The notes under the pieces: generated by a model
What the model was told of the DNA's origin: nothing
The model's input: only the letters and a program-made list of their open reading frames with translations
Databases searched by the model: none
NCBI GenBank assembly: GCA_004764695.1
Contig: SMSO01000032.1
Span: forward strand, 2,630,501 to 2,694,500
Direction of reading: 5' to 3'
From: Schizochytrium sp. TIO01
Taxonomy: Eukaryota; Sar; Bigyra; Thraustochytrida; Thraustochytriidae
Length of the DNA stretch: 64,000 bases
Translations under genes and position numbers: made by a program
Shown: piece after piece, positions 9,792-20,900 of the stretch
Numbering within the stretch: position 1 is the stretch's first letter
Layout: every line of letters starts with the position of its first letter

Positions 9792-10176
9792 AGTGCTGAC
9801 GCTCCAGAAGATACCTGTGGCGAGACATAGCCTCGTTCATATCCATCTGGGAAAGAGGGCGCTTGTCAAGAATAGAGCTTCCACCTTCGACCCACTCACC
9901 ATTGCGGAACACAAGTCGAGATCTGCCTCCTGTGGACGAGGACGAGGTTGACCGGCCTCCACGAGGAGTGACGATTTTAAGGTAGCCGAGTTTAGACTGG
10001 GCTACTTCGAGAAGTTCACGAATCTTTTCAGGGCTCGCCTCGGTCCGATTTGCTTTGAATTTCTCCCGGATCTCATCCATTGCGCCTGCCCTTTGGGCCT
10101 CGGGAAGACGCTTGGCGCTCTGCAGCAGCTGCCTGTAGACGCGGAAAATGACATTTCTTCCGGAATCTACTGACAT
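9775..10176 (-). CDS. LYR-motif (Complex1_LYR) protein, probably mitochondrial
   Basis: 133 residues from the first ATG (10174-10176); the frame is open further upstream but without ATG. The N-terminal half is the three-helix LYR fold: VYRQLLQSAKRLP carries a VYR version of the L-Y-R motif, followed by IREKFKANRTE and a third helix ending SKLGYLKIVTPR. LYR proteins act in mitochondria as assembly factors or accessory subunits (Fe-S transfer, complexes I-III, mitoribosome) and bind acyl-ACP. The remaining 60 residues are a Ser/Gly-rich linker and a charged tail (NEAMSRHRYLLERQHFM) that I cannot assign to a particular LYRM member. It ends with TAA inside the last codons of the convergent glycosyltransferase gene. 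Confidence 0.75.
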   Translation of the reverse strand: MSVDSGRNVIFRVYRQLLQSAKRLPEAQRAGAMDEIREKFKANRTEASPEKIRELLEVAQSKLGYLKIVTPRGGRSTSSSSTGGRSRLVFRNGEWVEGGSSILDKRPLSQMDMNEAMSRHRYLLERQHFMHRK

Positions 10177-12229
10177 GATGTTGTAAAACAAACTCTCAAA
10201 ACACAGCAGAAGAACTTGCTTCAAACTTGTGGACTGATGTTCGATGCCTCGATAACAACAGTGGTCTCAAGCTTCTTTAGTTTACTATGCGATGGAATAC
10301 GAGCGACCGCAAGCTTTGGAATGTTTCTTCTTAATGAAAGTGTACTTTTACATTAGCTAACCTGCCGTACGAAGTATAAGGCCTAGTTACATATTATTCT
10401 GTATACTAATAGGGTCCTAAGTAGCACCTACTTAATACCTACTACTGCCTTCGGAGGAAGGAAAGAACAACTCTGGATTGTCATAGTTTCGAATAGAACG
10501 TTCCAAATACCCTGCAGAATTCAGGTTAATTTATTCACGGCGATCCGGATGCTTCGTTTGGATTTAGAGTCCAAATCATGCACAAATTTATCTCAGCGAC
10601 CACAAATACATTGTTTGATAGCTAAATTTCAACATGATTGTGGAGTCTAAGCGTTCTCATTGATCTAAAGATAACTTTTCCAAGGTGAAATGCCTCCAAA
10701 TGAACCTCATTTGTATAATCATGATGTTCAGCCATTATCACGACGGTTTCCTTGAGAGAATAAGTTTACACCTAATTGTAAATGTACCATGCATGGATAG
10801 AAGATAACTCAAATGTTCCATTTAGTTACTTTGCGTAATCTCAACTTTCAAAATCCGAGAGTAAAATAAAGAAGGCTAATGATGCAACTAGACTTGTTTG
10901 TTGTATGTATGAATGTAAGCTAATTTAGATATAGAGCATCATATTGCACTCAGCTGCGGCAAGCATCTGCAGGATATACTTATTAATTGATGCGCTCAAT
11001 TTACCTAGTTGGTTACAAGATCCTAGTTTGTATATGCTGGCTGCTTAGTATTTGAGGTGCTCAGAAATAAATTTCGATATCACGAAAGAGGTGCTCGCTC
11101 TGTGATTGCTAGAACCTTTCCTGGTGATGCCATTTTTGTTTTGTTCTCTCGATTTATTCCTAAAGGGTATGCACCAAAACTTCAAAGTCGCCAGCAAACG
11201 TCAACCTGTGTTGCGCAAAAGCGGTCTAATTTTACTTGAGCCCTTTTGAGTTAACTTCGCGAAAATGCATAGGGACCTTTCACGATTGAGAAAGAAAAGT
11301 TATCGTCATTTGAGGCAATGGATGAATGTAAAGACCGATGTGCAAAGTTTTGGGAGCGGGAGTCGGAAGCTGCTATTGCCCCACACGCGAAGAGAGCCAT
11401 CAGAGTCCAGCTTTTTATTTTCTAGGTCATAAAACCTAGCAAGCCAGCCAGACTGCTCCACTCGTGGCACTACAAGACAATATTTTCATCAACAAACTCG
11501 GAGACCTTGTGCTAAATAATTGAATGTTTGATGTTTTGCGAGCTTTATCTGTACGCACTGGCCTCCATAGTTACTGCACTCTCCTCTGCTATGGCAGGAT
11601 GTGGTGGACTGTCTAAATACGATGAACCCATTGAGTAAACAGGGTACCTAGCTAGGTACTACAGGAATGCTCGACTTGATATGCATGCAAGCGGATTGGA
11701 TAATTGAGTTGGGTGCGATGTAAAACAATTCGCCACGTCTTACGTCTTCAACTGCTCGCTGCCAGCATTGTGCTTGAGTTGAGTTTGCCCCCACAGAGGA
11801 ACCCCGCGAAGATAGAGGAAGAGACACGTGGTAGCGAAATGCTCATTGCATTGTCCAATGGCATTACATGGAGCAGCATTACATAAGTTTCATTGTTTAT
11901 ACGATTGTTTTTTAGTCACAAACAATTAACTAATACCTAAAAGACTTAAAATCTCTCAGCTTTATTTTAAGAAAACACGCCTGCATTGCAGCTGGCATTG
12001 AAGACCATCTCCGCGCGTGCAACCAAGTCTCTATGTACGGCACAGCCTTTCACGAAAGGCCGGGCTAAGCGGCTTTGAGGGTGTGCTCATGAGAGATCCA
12101 GAACGAGTCATTCGGAGGTTAGGCACTGAAGAAGGAGCCCACAGAAAATAATCTGGATTCGTCGCGAATGTTCGAGGGACCTCAATCGACCCAACAAAAC
12201 AGAACAGAGCGAACATTTTGGTAATTGCA

Positions 12230-12268
12230 AAATAAATAAATAAATAAATAATTAATTAATTAATTAAA
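12230..12268. repeat. (AATA)n then (ATTA)n microsatellite
   Basis: Perfect AATA units run directly into ATTA units. Confidence 0.9.
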
Positions 12269-12566
12269 CAAAAAACTCAACAACGCAGTGAAGAAAAGGT
12301 AAAGGAAAAAGAAGAAGTAAATAGTTGCGAAAAGAAGACCGAAGATGACGTAAAGAGGGCAAAAGAACCCGAAGAATCAAGCAGCAGGAAAACCTATATA
12401 TACATACGGCCTATACTTACATACATGCAATACATTCATACAATACATACATAAATGCATAAATGTAGGCATCTACTCATACCTGTCCGTGCCTATTGGG
12501 CGCGTAGCTACTCTTACGTTGTAAAAAACCTGAGGCGGCAGTGGTGTTTATGCAGTCAGTCAGTGA

Positions 12567-12593
12567 TTGAGTGAGTGAGTGAGTGAGTGAGTG
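12567..12593. repeat. (GAGT)n microsatellite
   Basis: About six perfect tetranucleotide units. Confidence 0.9.
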
Positions 12594-13766
12594 GGGCAGA
12601 ATATATGGTTTTAGAGCAGTGGCGAAATATCGAATCAAAGCAATACTTTGCTGTTATTGAGCACACATGCTGCGATGTGGGCCATCCGAACTAACTGCAA
12701 TATCCCTCTTTCGTATGGAGCTGCGTGAAGAAGCACCTCCGAGTCTTCTCAGGCTGCCGCGAACGGCGCTTGGTGCTGAGCTCTGGGGCCAATTACAGCG
12801 AGAAAATGAGCAGCCAGTGGTACTGTTTAAGTTAGATGGAGGCATAGGCGAACAGCCCCTCCTACTACCGAGACATACAAACTTTTAATAAAGTTATGAT
12901 TAAAATGGGGATGAAGAATCGAATAAGCCACCTTCTACATTCCCTCATTCGCCGGTCCAAGGACAAAGTCGCAGAAATGCCTCCAATGGTCTGAGACAGC
13001 GATGGCGAGGTTTCCACATTTGCTTCGAGCTGAAAGGGACCAACGGGCGCTTGGTTAGCGCGTATGAGAATGATTAGATTCAATGCATGCAATTTCATTG
13101 TATCTGTGAATAAGAGAGAGAGAGAGAGTCTTTTATGAAGACAAAAAAACTCATTTGGAAAATCATAGAAGAAAAAAAAGAAGCGGAAAAGATTATTTTA
13201 ATGATTCAATTTGTGCTTAGTTAGCGAATGATAAGCAATGATAGAGGAGGCGAAGAAACCCTTGCACAGCAGCCGCTTGCTCGAAGCAGAGCCTGATTTC
13301 CAAGGTACGTGCTTTGCTCTCGCGGCGAGCGTGGCGCCGTGGTCCACAACAACGTTGCGCAAGAGCGAGCCCATAGCTCTTGCGCTGCTTCACATCCCTG
13401 CTTGAGTGGCCTCCCGCGGCTGATAGAGCCCTGCGCTGTGCAGAGCACGAGTAACAGCCAACTCGTGGTGGCTTGTACTTTTGCATAGATTAGTGTAGTA
13501 CATTGTGCTCATATTGAAGGCTTACTTGGGCAGGCAGAGCAAGCCGAGCAGGATGTGGGTAATCGCCACGATCATGATTGGGGTGCTAGCGTATGGGTGG
13601 ACAAGAAAACTGACATAAAGGCTTTGTGTAATATGGATTGCTGTGGTTGGTTTATGTGTTTGTCGCTATGACTTGCACCATCTATTTGGTCCTGGTGGCC
13701 CGCGACGTTGGCAGCAAGGACTAGACTCATTTAGAGGAAAAGACTCAGATTTCTTTTACAGAAAAA

Positions 13767-14701
13767 ATGATCGCCACCAGCGCTCTCCTTATGGGCCGCA
13801 TGGCCCTCCGCACTGCCCGCGGTAAGTTAAACATTAACGTTACGAAACGTGAGGTTTATTACACCTTGCGGATAGTATTGAGCTTCTAAGCAAACTAGAA
13901 ATAAAGCTTCAATGTACTCAGAGCGCCATCTTGGATATTGAAGACATACGCCGCATGCTTAGGACTCAAGGTTCAAACTATAACCAGCGAGACAAAGAAG
14001 GTGTTTTCCTATTTATTACAGGCAACTAACGTTGGTTACTTTTCTTCGTGTGTGTTTCGAATTACAATGATGAATATGAACATTTCCAATATATAGTTGC
14101 CGCTGTGGCCCAGCCCCGCATGATGGGCCTCCCCACCGTTGCTCGTGCCATGTCCACCAACTCTGGCAACAAGCTCTCCAGCTTTATCCAGCTCGAGATC
14201 ACCGAGGAGGAGGAGATGCAGCGCGAGAAGGCCCCCATTGAGGAGACCCTCGGTAACTCCCCCTTCAAGGTTGATGCCAAGGGCACCACTGAGTCCTACT
14301 GCGTTCTCAAGAACGGCAACGCTACTGTTGAGTTCCAGGTGTCTGACCTTGAGCACAGCGAGGACGACGAGGTTGCTATCCCGTTCGAGGTCATCATTGA
14401 GAACGCTACCCTCAAGAAGGAGATGATCTTTGACTGCATCGCCAAGCGCACTGATGACGACTCTGAGGGTGAGCTTCTCCTTGAGAACGTTGTGGTCAAG
14501 GCCACCGGCAGCGAGGACGGCGCCTACTCCCCCAGCTTCGTTGAGCTCAACGAGGATGTTCAGGAGAGCTTCTTCGACTACCTTCAGGACCACGGTGTCA
14601 ACACCGAGTTCGCTGAGATCGTCCTTCAAATTGCTGAGGACCGCGAGCAGGACCTCTACATCAAGTGGCTCCGTGAGGTTCGCGCCTTCGCCAAGAACTA
14701 A
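13767..14701 (+). CDS. Mitochondrial p32/MAM33 family acidic matrix protein, two exons
   Basis: Exon 1 is 13767-13821 and exon 2 is 14097-14701, joined across a 275-bp intron (13822-14096) with GTAAGT donor and TATAG acceptor. The splice is in phase and gives 219 residues. Exon 1 encodes a classic mitochondrial presequence (MIATSALLMGRMALRTAR), continued in exon 2 by AAVAQPRMMGLPTVARAMS. The rest is the acidic mitochondrial glycoprotein fold (C1QBP/p32, yeast Mam33): LSSFIQLEITEEEE near the start, YCVLKNGNATVEFQVSDLEHSEDD mid-protein and the C-terminal helix with DREQDLYIKWLREVRAF. Family members are trimeric matrix proteins linked to mitochondrial translation and respiration. Codon use is strongly biased, like threonine synthase. 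A probable 5' UTR intron ends at 13761. Confidence 0.92.
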
Positions 14702-15785
14702 GCCTGTACTAGCTTGTCAGCTTGTTCAGCAAGCCTATATTATGAAGGTTTTCTGATCAGCTTTTTGCGTATCGTCTGATGCGCAGATCGATGCAGGGGC
14801 ATTTGTCCCCATGGCCCGTCATCTGCGTTTTTTTCTGAATCTTTTCACATCTCATTTCCATACTAAACAAATCTCTCTTTTCCTCGTTCCTACGTTAGCC
14901 GTTCCTATTTCTTGCTCTTAGTTTTCTAGTTTCCTCTCAAAACTGTGTACAAGAAAGATACAATCTACCTTGATCAAGGCGACTACTCTTCGATTCCAAC
15001 TTACAACATTGAAACTCCTCTGATTGTCTCTCAGTGTGCTGCAGTACCTGGTCAATCTTGGTAACAAGTAGGGGATTTTCTCTTGTTAATACAAAGTTAT
15101 TGAATCTGGATAGTTTTCTTATTTTAAGACTTCAGGTTTGTCTTTACTTTTTATTTTCAAATGAATGTCGCAACAGGTATATGGAACCGGAACCTGCGAT
15201 TTATCAATTAGTGGCATCGCTTCCTTCAATATTTTGGAGAGGATTATATGCTGCAGAAATCCCACTTCGAATTTAATCCGTACTCCATTACTTTAACCTC
15301 AGTCATAATACACCTGCTGAAAAAGTCGACTTATCTCGTGTTTTCGGCTACCAGATTCATTGTACCTCCAAGCATTGCGAATATATAAAATCTAAAGTGA
15401 TGATACTTTATAATTCATCCCGCTTAAGCCTAGCAGTTTACTTTTGATGAATACTAAACAGTACACTATTCGGTACTAGATTTTACAGCTTCATATACTC
15501 CGTTTTGATTCTTGATTTTCTGAATTTTTTGTTTTTTGTTTTTTAAATTAAATTTTAAGATGTGGGTCTCCGCGCCGTAACGGATCAATTCCTATCATAC
15601 TAATTAACTGGATTAACTTTGGCAGTGAATATATAAATAAAGTACACACTTCATTTAAAGGGTTGTTTGGATGTTGATTCTCATGCCAAAAGGACCATTT
15701 TTATCACCACTATATATTCATGGCTTTATATTCTTAGACTGATTGGCTGGTGTCTTGGTAAACGCTGTCGTGGAGAGATACACAT
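14702..15785. other. Intergenic region
   Basis: 1.1 kb AT-rich spacer between p32 and the EF-hand gene, with a T-rich tract at about 15518-15558. It holds the p32 3' UTR and the upstream part of the next promoter. I see no gene in it. Confidence 0.6.
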
Positions 15786-15826
15786 TTGGCGCGAAACCGG
15801 TTTCGCGCCAACTCACATTTCGCGAA
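15786..15826. promoter_or_regulatory. Perfect 26-bp palindrome made of two inverted E2F-like sites, plus a third E2F-like site
   Basis: Bases 15786-15811 are a perfect palindrome; the left half is TTGGCGCGAAACC and the right half is its exact reverse complement. Each half contains GGCGCGAAA, i.e. TTTCGCGCC on the other strand, which fits the E2F/DP consensus (TTTSSCGC). Eight bases further on, TTTCGCGAA (15818-15826) is another E2F-like core. The cluster lies 75-115 bp upstream of the ATG at 15901, a promoter-like distance. Binding by E2F is inference from the consensus; the palindrome itself is seen directly. Confidence 0.6.
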
Positions 15827-15900
15827 TCTAAAACTTTACCTCACGGACAAAGCACAAAAGCCAAGAAGCAAACTTCAAAGGTTGCATCTTTCCTTGAAAG

Positions 15901-17292
15901 ATGGGTGCAGGAAGCTCCGTAGAGTACGGAAAGCAACAGCGACGCAAGTCGCTCGTTAGCAAGGAGGGACGTGTCCGTCAGTCGATTCTTCTCACAGACG
16001 ACCCTAAAGCACTCAAGTATGTGCCTCAGCATGACCATGCGACAATGCCAACACTCACGGAAAGTGATGATGATGATGAAAATGAAGAAGGGCAAGAAAT
16101 ACCACCCAAAGACGCTGTGAAGCAGGGCTCGACCACTGCAGTGGCTGATAAAGCTGCAGTCAAACAGGTCGAACTCCATATCTTTCAGGTGCAGATTCCT
16201 CATGGTGTCTTACCTGGAGGAACATTTTCCGCAGTATGCAACAATCGCTACGTGAAGATTGAGGTCCCTGAAGATTGCCTGCCTGGTGACTTCATTCAAA
16301 TTGATTTAAGTGGCGTTGACGACCAGCCTGCTTCTTCCTTGGATGGCTTCACAAATGACTCGCCCGAGCAAAAATTAAGACGTGCAGCAGCTCTCTTTAT
16401 GAAATATGATGTCGATAAGAACTATTGCATTACAATGGAGCAGCTCGAAGCCTTATTGGTCACGGAATTTAAGTTTCTGGCGGGATCAGAGGCATGCAGG
16501 TACGAAATGTCATATGCTGATGTCGACCACTCACGGTCATTGAGCTTTGACGAGTTCTGCCATTGGTTGGAGCACCTGCAAATTCGATTAGAACTGAAAC
16601 GCTTGCAAGAACAACATCACAAACTTGACGTGAAGGGGGCTGAGAGCACTGGACCAAAAGAAGATGGCAAGCTCAAAGAATTATTAGAGGAGCAAGCGCG
16701 TTTGCGCAAGCAGGCTGAAGATCAAATGAACGCCTTCATGCTTGAGATAGAAGTTCTACGCAAGGAGAAGGAACGTCTTGAGGTGTTCAAAAATAATTAT
16801 GTGGAAGACTCAGATGAATATGCAGAGTTGACCAACTTTGAGATCCGAAATGATGCTAAACTTGCTAAAATGGAGCAACACCAACGTGATAATCAGGCTA
16901 TGATTGAGAAGATGAAGGCTGATTATATGGTTTTGCAAAACCAACGTGAAGAGGATGAACAGGCTCAGAAAGAAGCGCAGAGGAAGAAGCTTCATGCAAA
17001 AATGGAAGAAAGGAAACGCCAAAAGGCCCACAAGGATGATCATTCTGGTGAAAAAGGTGACATTGTTTCTACAACACAGGAGGCATGCGATACAAAACAC
17101 ACAGCCAATACTAAACCATCAAAGCATAGCTCTGGTGAGAGCTCACCACGACCAGCACCAGTGGCTCCACCGCATGAACTTGAATCTTCAGAAGATGCAG
17201 GAGATAATATAAGTTCAGCACGTGCACCGAATGCAGCTATGGGACCTACTGATGAGGATCCAGACACCGCTATGCCTCCTCTCGAGAACTAA
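15901..17292 (+). CDS. Predicted N-myristoylated EF-hand and coiled-coil protein
   Basis: 463 residues. It begins MGAGSSV, with Gly2 and Ser6 as in the N-myristoylation consensus, followed by a basic patch (KQQRRKS), so membrane attachment is likely. Residues about 54-64 are very acidic. Residues 98-136 carry a paired motif, VQIPHGVLPGG and VEVP-like KIEVPEDCLPGD, the V-P-x-G-x-x-P-G type of repeat seen in many protist proteins. An EF-hand pair follows: loop 1 (D170-Q181) lacks the usual Glu at position 12 and has Cys at position 7, so it may bind calcium poorly; loop 2 (D207-E218) is canonical. Residues about 225-390 are coiled coil, and the tail is Ser/Pro-rich and disordered. A calcium-responsive scaffold at a membrane is inferred. 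The gene lies below an E2F-like palindrome. Confidence 0.8.
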   Translation: MGAGSSVEYGKQQRRKSLVSKEGRVRQSILLTDDPKALKYVPQHDHATMPTLTESDDDDENEEGQEIPPKDAVKQGSTTAVADKAAVKQVELHIFQVQIPHGVLPGGTFSAVCNNRYVKIEVPEDCLPGDFIQIDLSGVDDQPASSLDGFTNDSPEQKLRRAAALFMKYDVDKNYCITMEQLEALLVTEFKFLAGSEACRYEMSYADVDHSRSLSFDEFCHWLEHLQIRLELKRLQEQHHKLDVKGAESTGPKEDGKLKELLEEQARLRKQAEDQMNAFMLEIEVLRKEKERLEVFKNNYVEDSDEYAELTNFEIRNDAKLAKMEQHQRDNQAMIEKMKADYMVLQNQREEDEQAQKEAQRKKLHAKMEERKRQKAHKDDHSGEKGDIVSTTQEACDTKHTANTKPSKHSSGESSPRPAPVAPPHELESSEDAGDNISSARAPNAAMGPTDEDPDTAMPPLEN

Positions 17293-17998
17293 GCAAGGGA
17301 GTACATTTATTACTGGTGTATCGATTTTGCTTTGCTGATGATTTATAGTTCATTATTGAAACTCATTGTAGATTCCTGACTTTGTGCAGTGTGCTCAATA
17401 GTTATTTGTCTAATCGTGTACACGTACTCATGAAATCAGATTTGAATGAATTTAAATTTTAAAAGGGTAGGCGAGCAAATTCTGTGTGGAAAAATTTCTA
17501 CTTTTTGTACAAGCTCATCGTTATTGTTTCGATTATTTTGTGTTCTTCAATTGTTTTAAATTCATATTACAATACTCCCAACTGACCATCATTTTATTTC
17601 AACATGTTGACAATGTTTGGCTGATTGATACTTTCAAAATGTAGTAGCAAGAAAGAAAATAGGTCTTCAGTTATTTATTAAGGTGTCAGATGCATAATTT
17701 CTGCAATTTACATTGTGCATAAGTAATGCAGCAAAGCAAATCCTTTAAATTAGGCAAATATCAGGCGATTTGTCAGGCATTGCAAAAGAAAAACAGACAA
17801 AGAAGGGTCATATGTAGACCCAAAGTCGTAAGAAGAAATATCCTCGTAGATTGACACGGATGGTCTCATTACCATAACTAGATAGATGATAACTGCATAC
17901 AAAACATTTTCGTGAGGATAGTACGTACCCCTTGAACACCGAAGTGTATAGAGCTGGTACTGCTGTACCTAGTCATGTTTCGTTTGTAGATTCATAAC
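17293..17998. other. Convergent intergenic region
   Basis: About 700 bp of AT-rich DNA between the 3' ends of the EF-hand gene and the kinase gene. No gene or notable repeat seen. Confidence 0.6.
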
Positions 17999-20900
17999 TC
18001 AAAGAGAGGGCACTGAGGATTCTGATGTTTGACTAGTTCCTCTCCTCCGACCCTTGCTTTTAGTTTTCCTAGATTTAATGTGTTCTAAAGCTTCAGACTT
18101 CATAACACGATTGATACGCATACGTGCCGACCAGACGGCAGCCATTGCAGCACTCTTAAATTTGCGACGGAGGTTGAATGTTTTCATACGCTGCTGGGCT
18201 TCACCAAGGTCGGGCGCTTCATGCGTAGTATTATGGACGATGTCAAGATGCGTGAGCCAGGGGTGCTGAAGAATTTCTGCAGTAGTGATGCGTTTAGTCA
18301 TCGACACCGTCAGCATCTGGGTGATCAGGTCCTTTGCATCATCAGAAATATGCCCCCAACTATCTTCAGGAAAATCGAACTGGCCTGTCATGACCTTTAT
18401 GATTTGCATAAATCCTTCAGGGAAAGGCAAGTAGCCACAGAGTAGGCAATAAAGCAGGACTCCCATGCTCCAAACATCACAAGCAGGAGTATACTTCATT
18501 TTGTTGACCTCAGGGGCTGAATAACCCGGAGAACCAATTCGCTTGTCCTTGTAAGGGTCTTGGTCAGGATAATCCATGAGAAAGGCCGTACCATAATCGG
18601 CAATCTTCACTGTTGAGTAAAAAGACTGATCTGTGAAAATCACGTTCTCAGGCTTGAGGTCACGGTGCACAATACCAATATGGTGAAGATCATGAATAGC
18701 ACGAATCAAGGTACGGAACAAATGAGCCGCGTCTTGCTCGGTATAGTGGCTGCGTGCGACAATGCGCTCGAAGAGTTCACCACCATCAAGCTTTTCCATG
18801 ACAAGGCAGGTTCGTGGCGGTTCAGCAGCAGTACAAACAGCGTAGAGGTGCACCAGGTTAGGATGAACCGGGAGTTCCTCTCGGATCTTACGCATGACGC
18901 GAATCTCCCACTCAAAGTTTTGCACACGGCGTTCATGATCGGTCATCACCTTTTCAAGTTCTTCATTATTGTGAGCGTCCTCATCCTTGTCGTCATCACT
19001 GCGTTGAGGCGTCCGTTGGCTGACTGATTTGGTATTCATACGGTGTTTGGCAGGTGACATTGGCGGTGAGGCAAGATCATCCTCATCGATAGTCTCATCA
19101 GTAGGTACACGACGCATGGATCCCCCATAGACGTACGAAGTGTAGCGTGACCGGGAAGAACCCCCTTCTTCGCCAACAGACATGCTTTCAAAAGAGGATC
19201 GCTTTGACACACGATTAGACAAGCGTTTCACAAATGAAGAGGCGCGCTTTGCAGCCGATGCAGTGAGGCTGCTTCGTTGGTCAGAGACAGTTTCACCAGC
19301 TTTGAGAAGCATGATCTTCACAGCAACCTCCGTGCCAGATCTACGATGAATCGCGGTGTAAACGTTTGCAAATCCGCCTTCGCCAAGAAGATCGCGAAGT
19401 TCAAACTGCTCCTCCAAGGGTCTGCGATCCTGCAATGGCTTCCATAGCTCTTCAGTCATAGTGAGAGCCCTGGAGAGATGGCGTCCATTTGCAAAGGCGA
19501 TTGCACTAGGCGTGCGGTCCCCAGAGAAGCCCTGGTGCTTGAGCACGACTTCGCGTTGGTGCTCATTGTGATGCCTGTCACTGGGGTGCCTTTGGTTGCC
19601 CTCATGGCGGCCCTTTGAGCGGTGTTTCTTCTTCGACTTGGAGGAACTAGTCCAACCCATCACCGCTCCAACATCTAGTAGCGCTCTCACAAAATCCTCT
19701 GCTTCTTTGCTATTTTGAAGCTGTTCTCCGGCTAACCACTTCCTTGAGGAGGAGGATGTCGAAGACGCTCCCGAGGATCCTGATGAAACCGACGACGCTC
19801 CCGACCTTTGTGAGGAGTCTGAGTTTGCCCTTGGGCGTGTGCTCGAGCCCAAGTCTTCCCGCGAGTCTTTCCTCAGCCTCTTCTCTTCCTCCAGCTCAAT
19901 CCCCGCCTCGTCTTGGTTTCTTTCAAGTTCTGCAGCAACCTCTCCACCAACCTTTTCGGGTTCTGCTTCTGGCCGGCCTCCGCTCAATTGCACGTTGTTC
20001 TTGTTCTTGTCCTTGATGCTGTGGTCAGCAGCCGCGCTAGCACTGCTAGGTCCACCGTCACGTTTTTGATAGCGATCTGCTTCCTGGCCTGCTCCTGCTA
20101 CTTCTGCTCGCACGCCCTTTTCCGCCGAGCAAACCGAATTTGCATCACCTGCAGCTCTATCGTTATCGCTAGCCAGCCTCCCACCAACAGCGGCCTCTTC
20201 TGCTGCTGACTTGAAACTACCTTCACACGATGATTCCTGATCACTAGGATCTTCTTCTCCATCGCCTTCTTCGTCGTCTTCGAAGTCTTGTGCACCTCTG
20301 TAAGTTCCTGCGCCGCTACCGTCGCCGCTGCTACTCCAAACGGTAAGCAGGGTCTTACTCGTACCACCTTTGCTGCCAGAGGGGCTAGGACCACCGCTAC
20401 CGTATTCGCTAGCAGGCCCCACAGCCGCCCCTCTCACGTGCTGTGATTCGTCGCTCTTTCGTGCACAACTTGAGAGCTCTTCGTCTTGGCCGACCGGTGC
20501 GGGTTCCCCGCCCTCGCAGGAACTCCCTCGTTCGCCATTCGAGCCTCGCACACCCCGGTCTGCTGCGGGGAACCCTCTGGGAGGAGGTGTGGAGGGCCCT
20601 GTGGGGGGATCTGCGGGAACCCCAGGCGCCTGGGCGTCTGCGCTGGCAGGCGCCAACTTCGAGATCGTAGATCCCGCCGGGGCGTGCGCCAAACCTGCGC
20701 CAGGCGCCGTGGGTGCAGCGCCCACCAGTGGTTCTTGCTGACCGGCGTATTCGCCCCCGGCAGACACGCCTGTGGCATCCAAAACATGCCCTGGAGCGAG
20801 GCCCGTACCGGCACGTGCGCCACCTCCGGCGCTTGACATAGGGCCGTAGCTAGGCGATCCGGTAGGACTAATTAGCGCGGGGATGGTCTCGCAGGGCACA

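Larger units (their letters stand above)
10177..13766. other. Long intergenic region upstream of the p32 gene
   Basis: 3.6 kb, mostly AT-rich and without a convincing gene. It contains an (AATA)n/(ATTA)n tract at 12230-12268, a (GAGT)n run near 12567-12593 and short GA repeats near 13106-13120. Three GC-richer islands (about 12030-12215, 12660-12860 and 13230-13480) are open in several frames and could be relics of coding sequence, but I recognise no family. A canonical 3' splice site (pyrimidine tract then CAG ending at 13761) sits five bases before the p32 start codon, suggesting a 5' UTR intron whose donor I cannot place. Confidence 0.5.
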
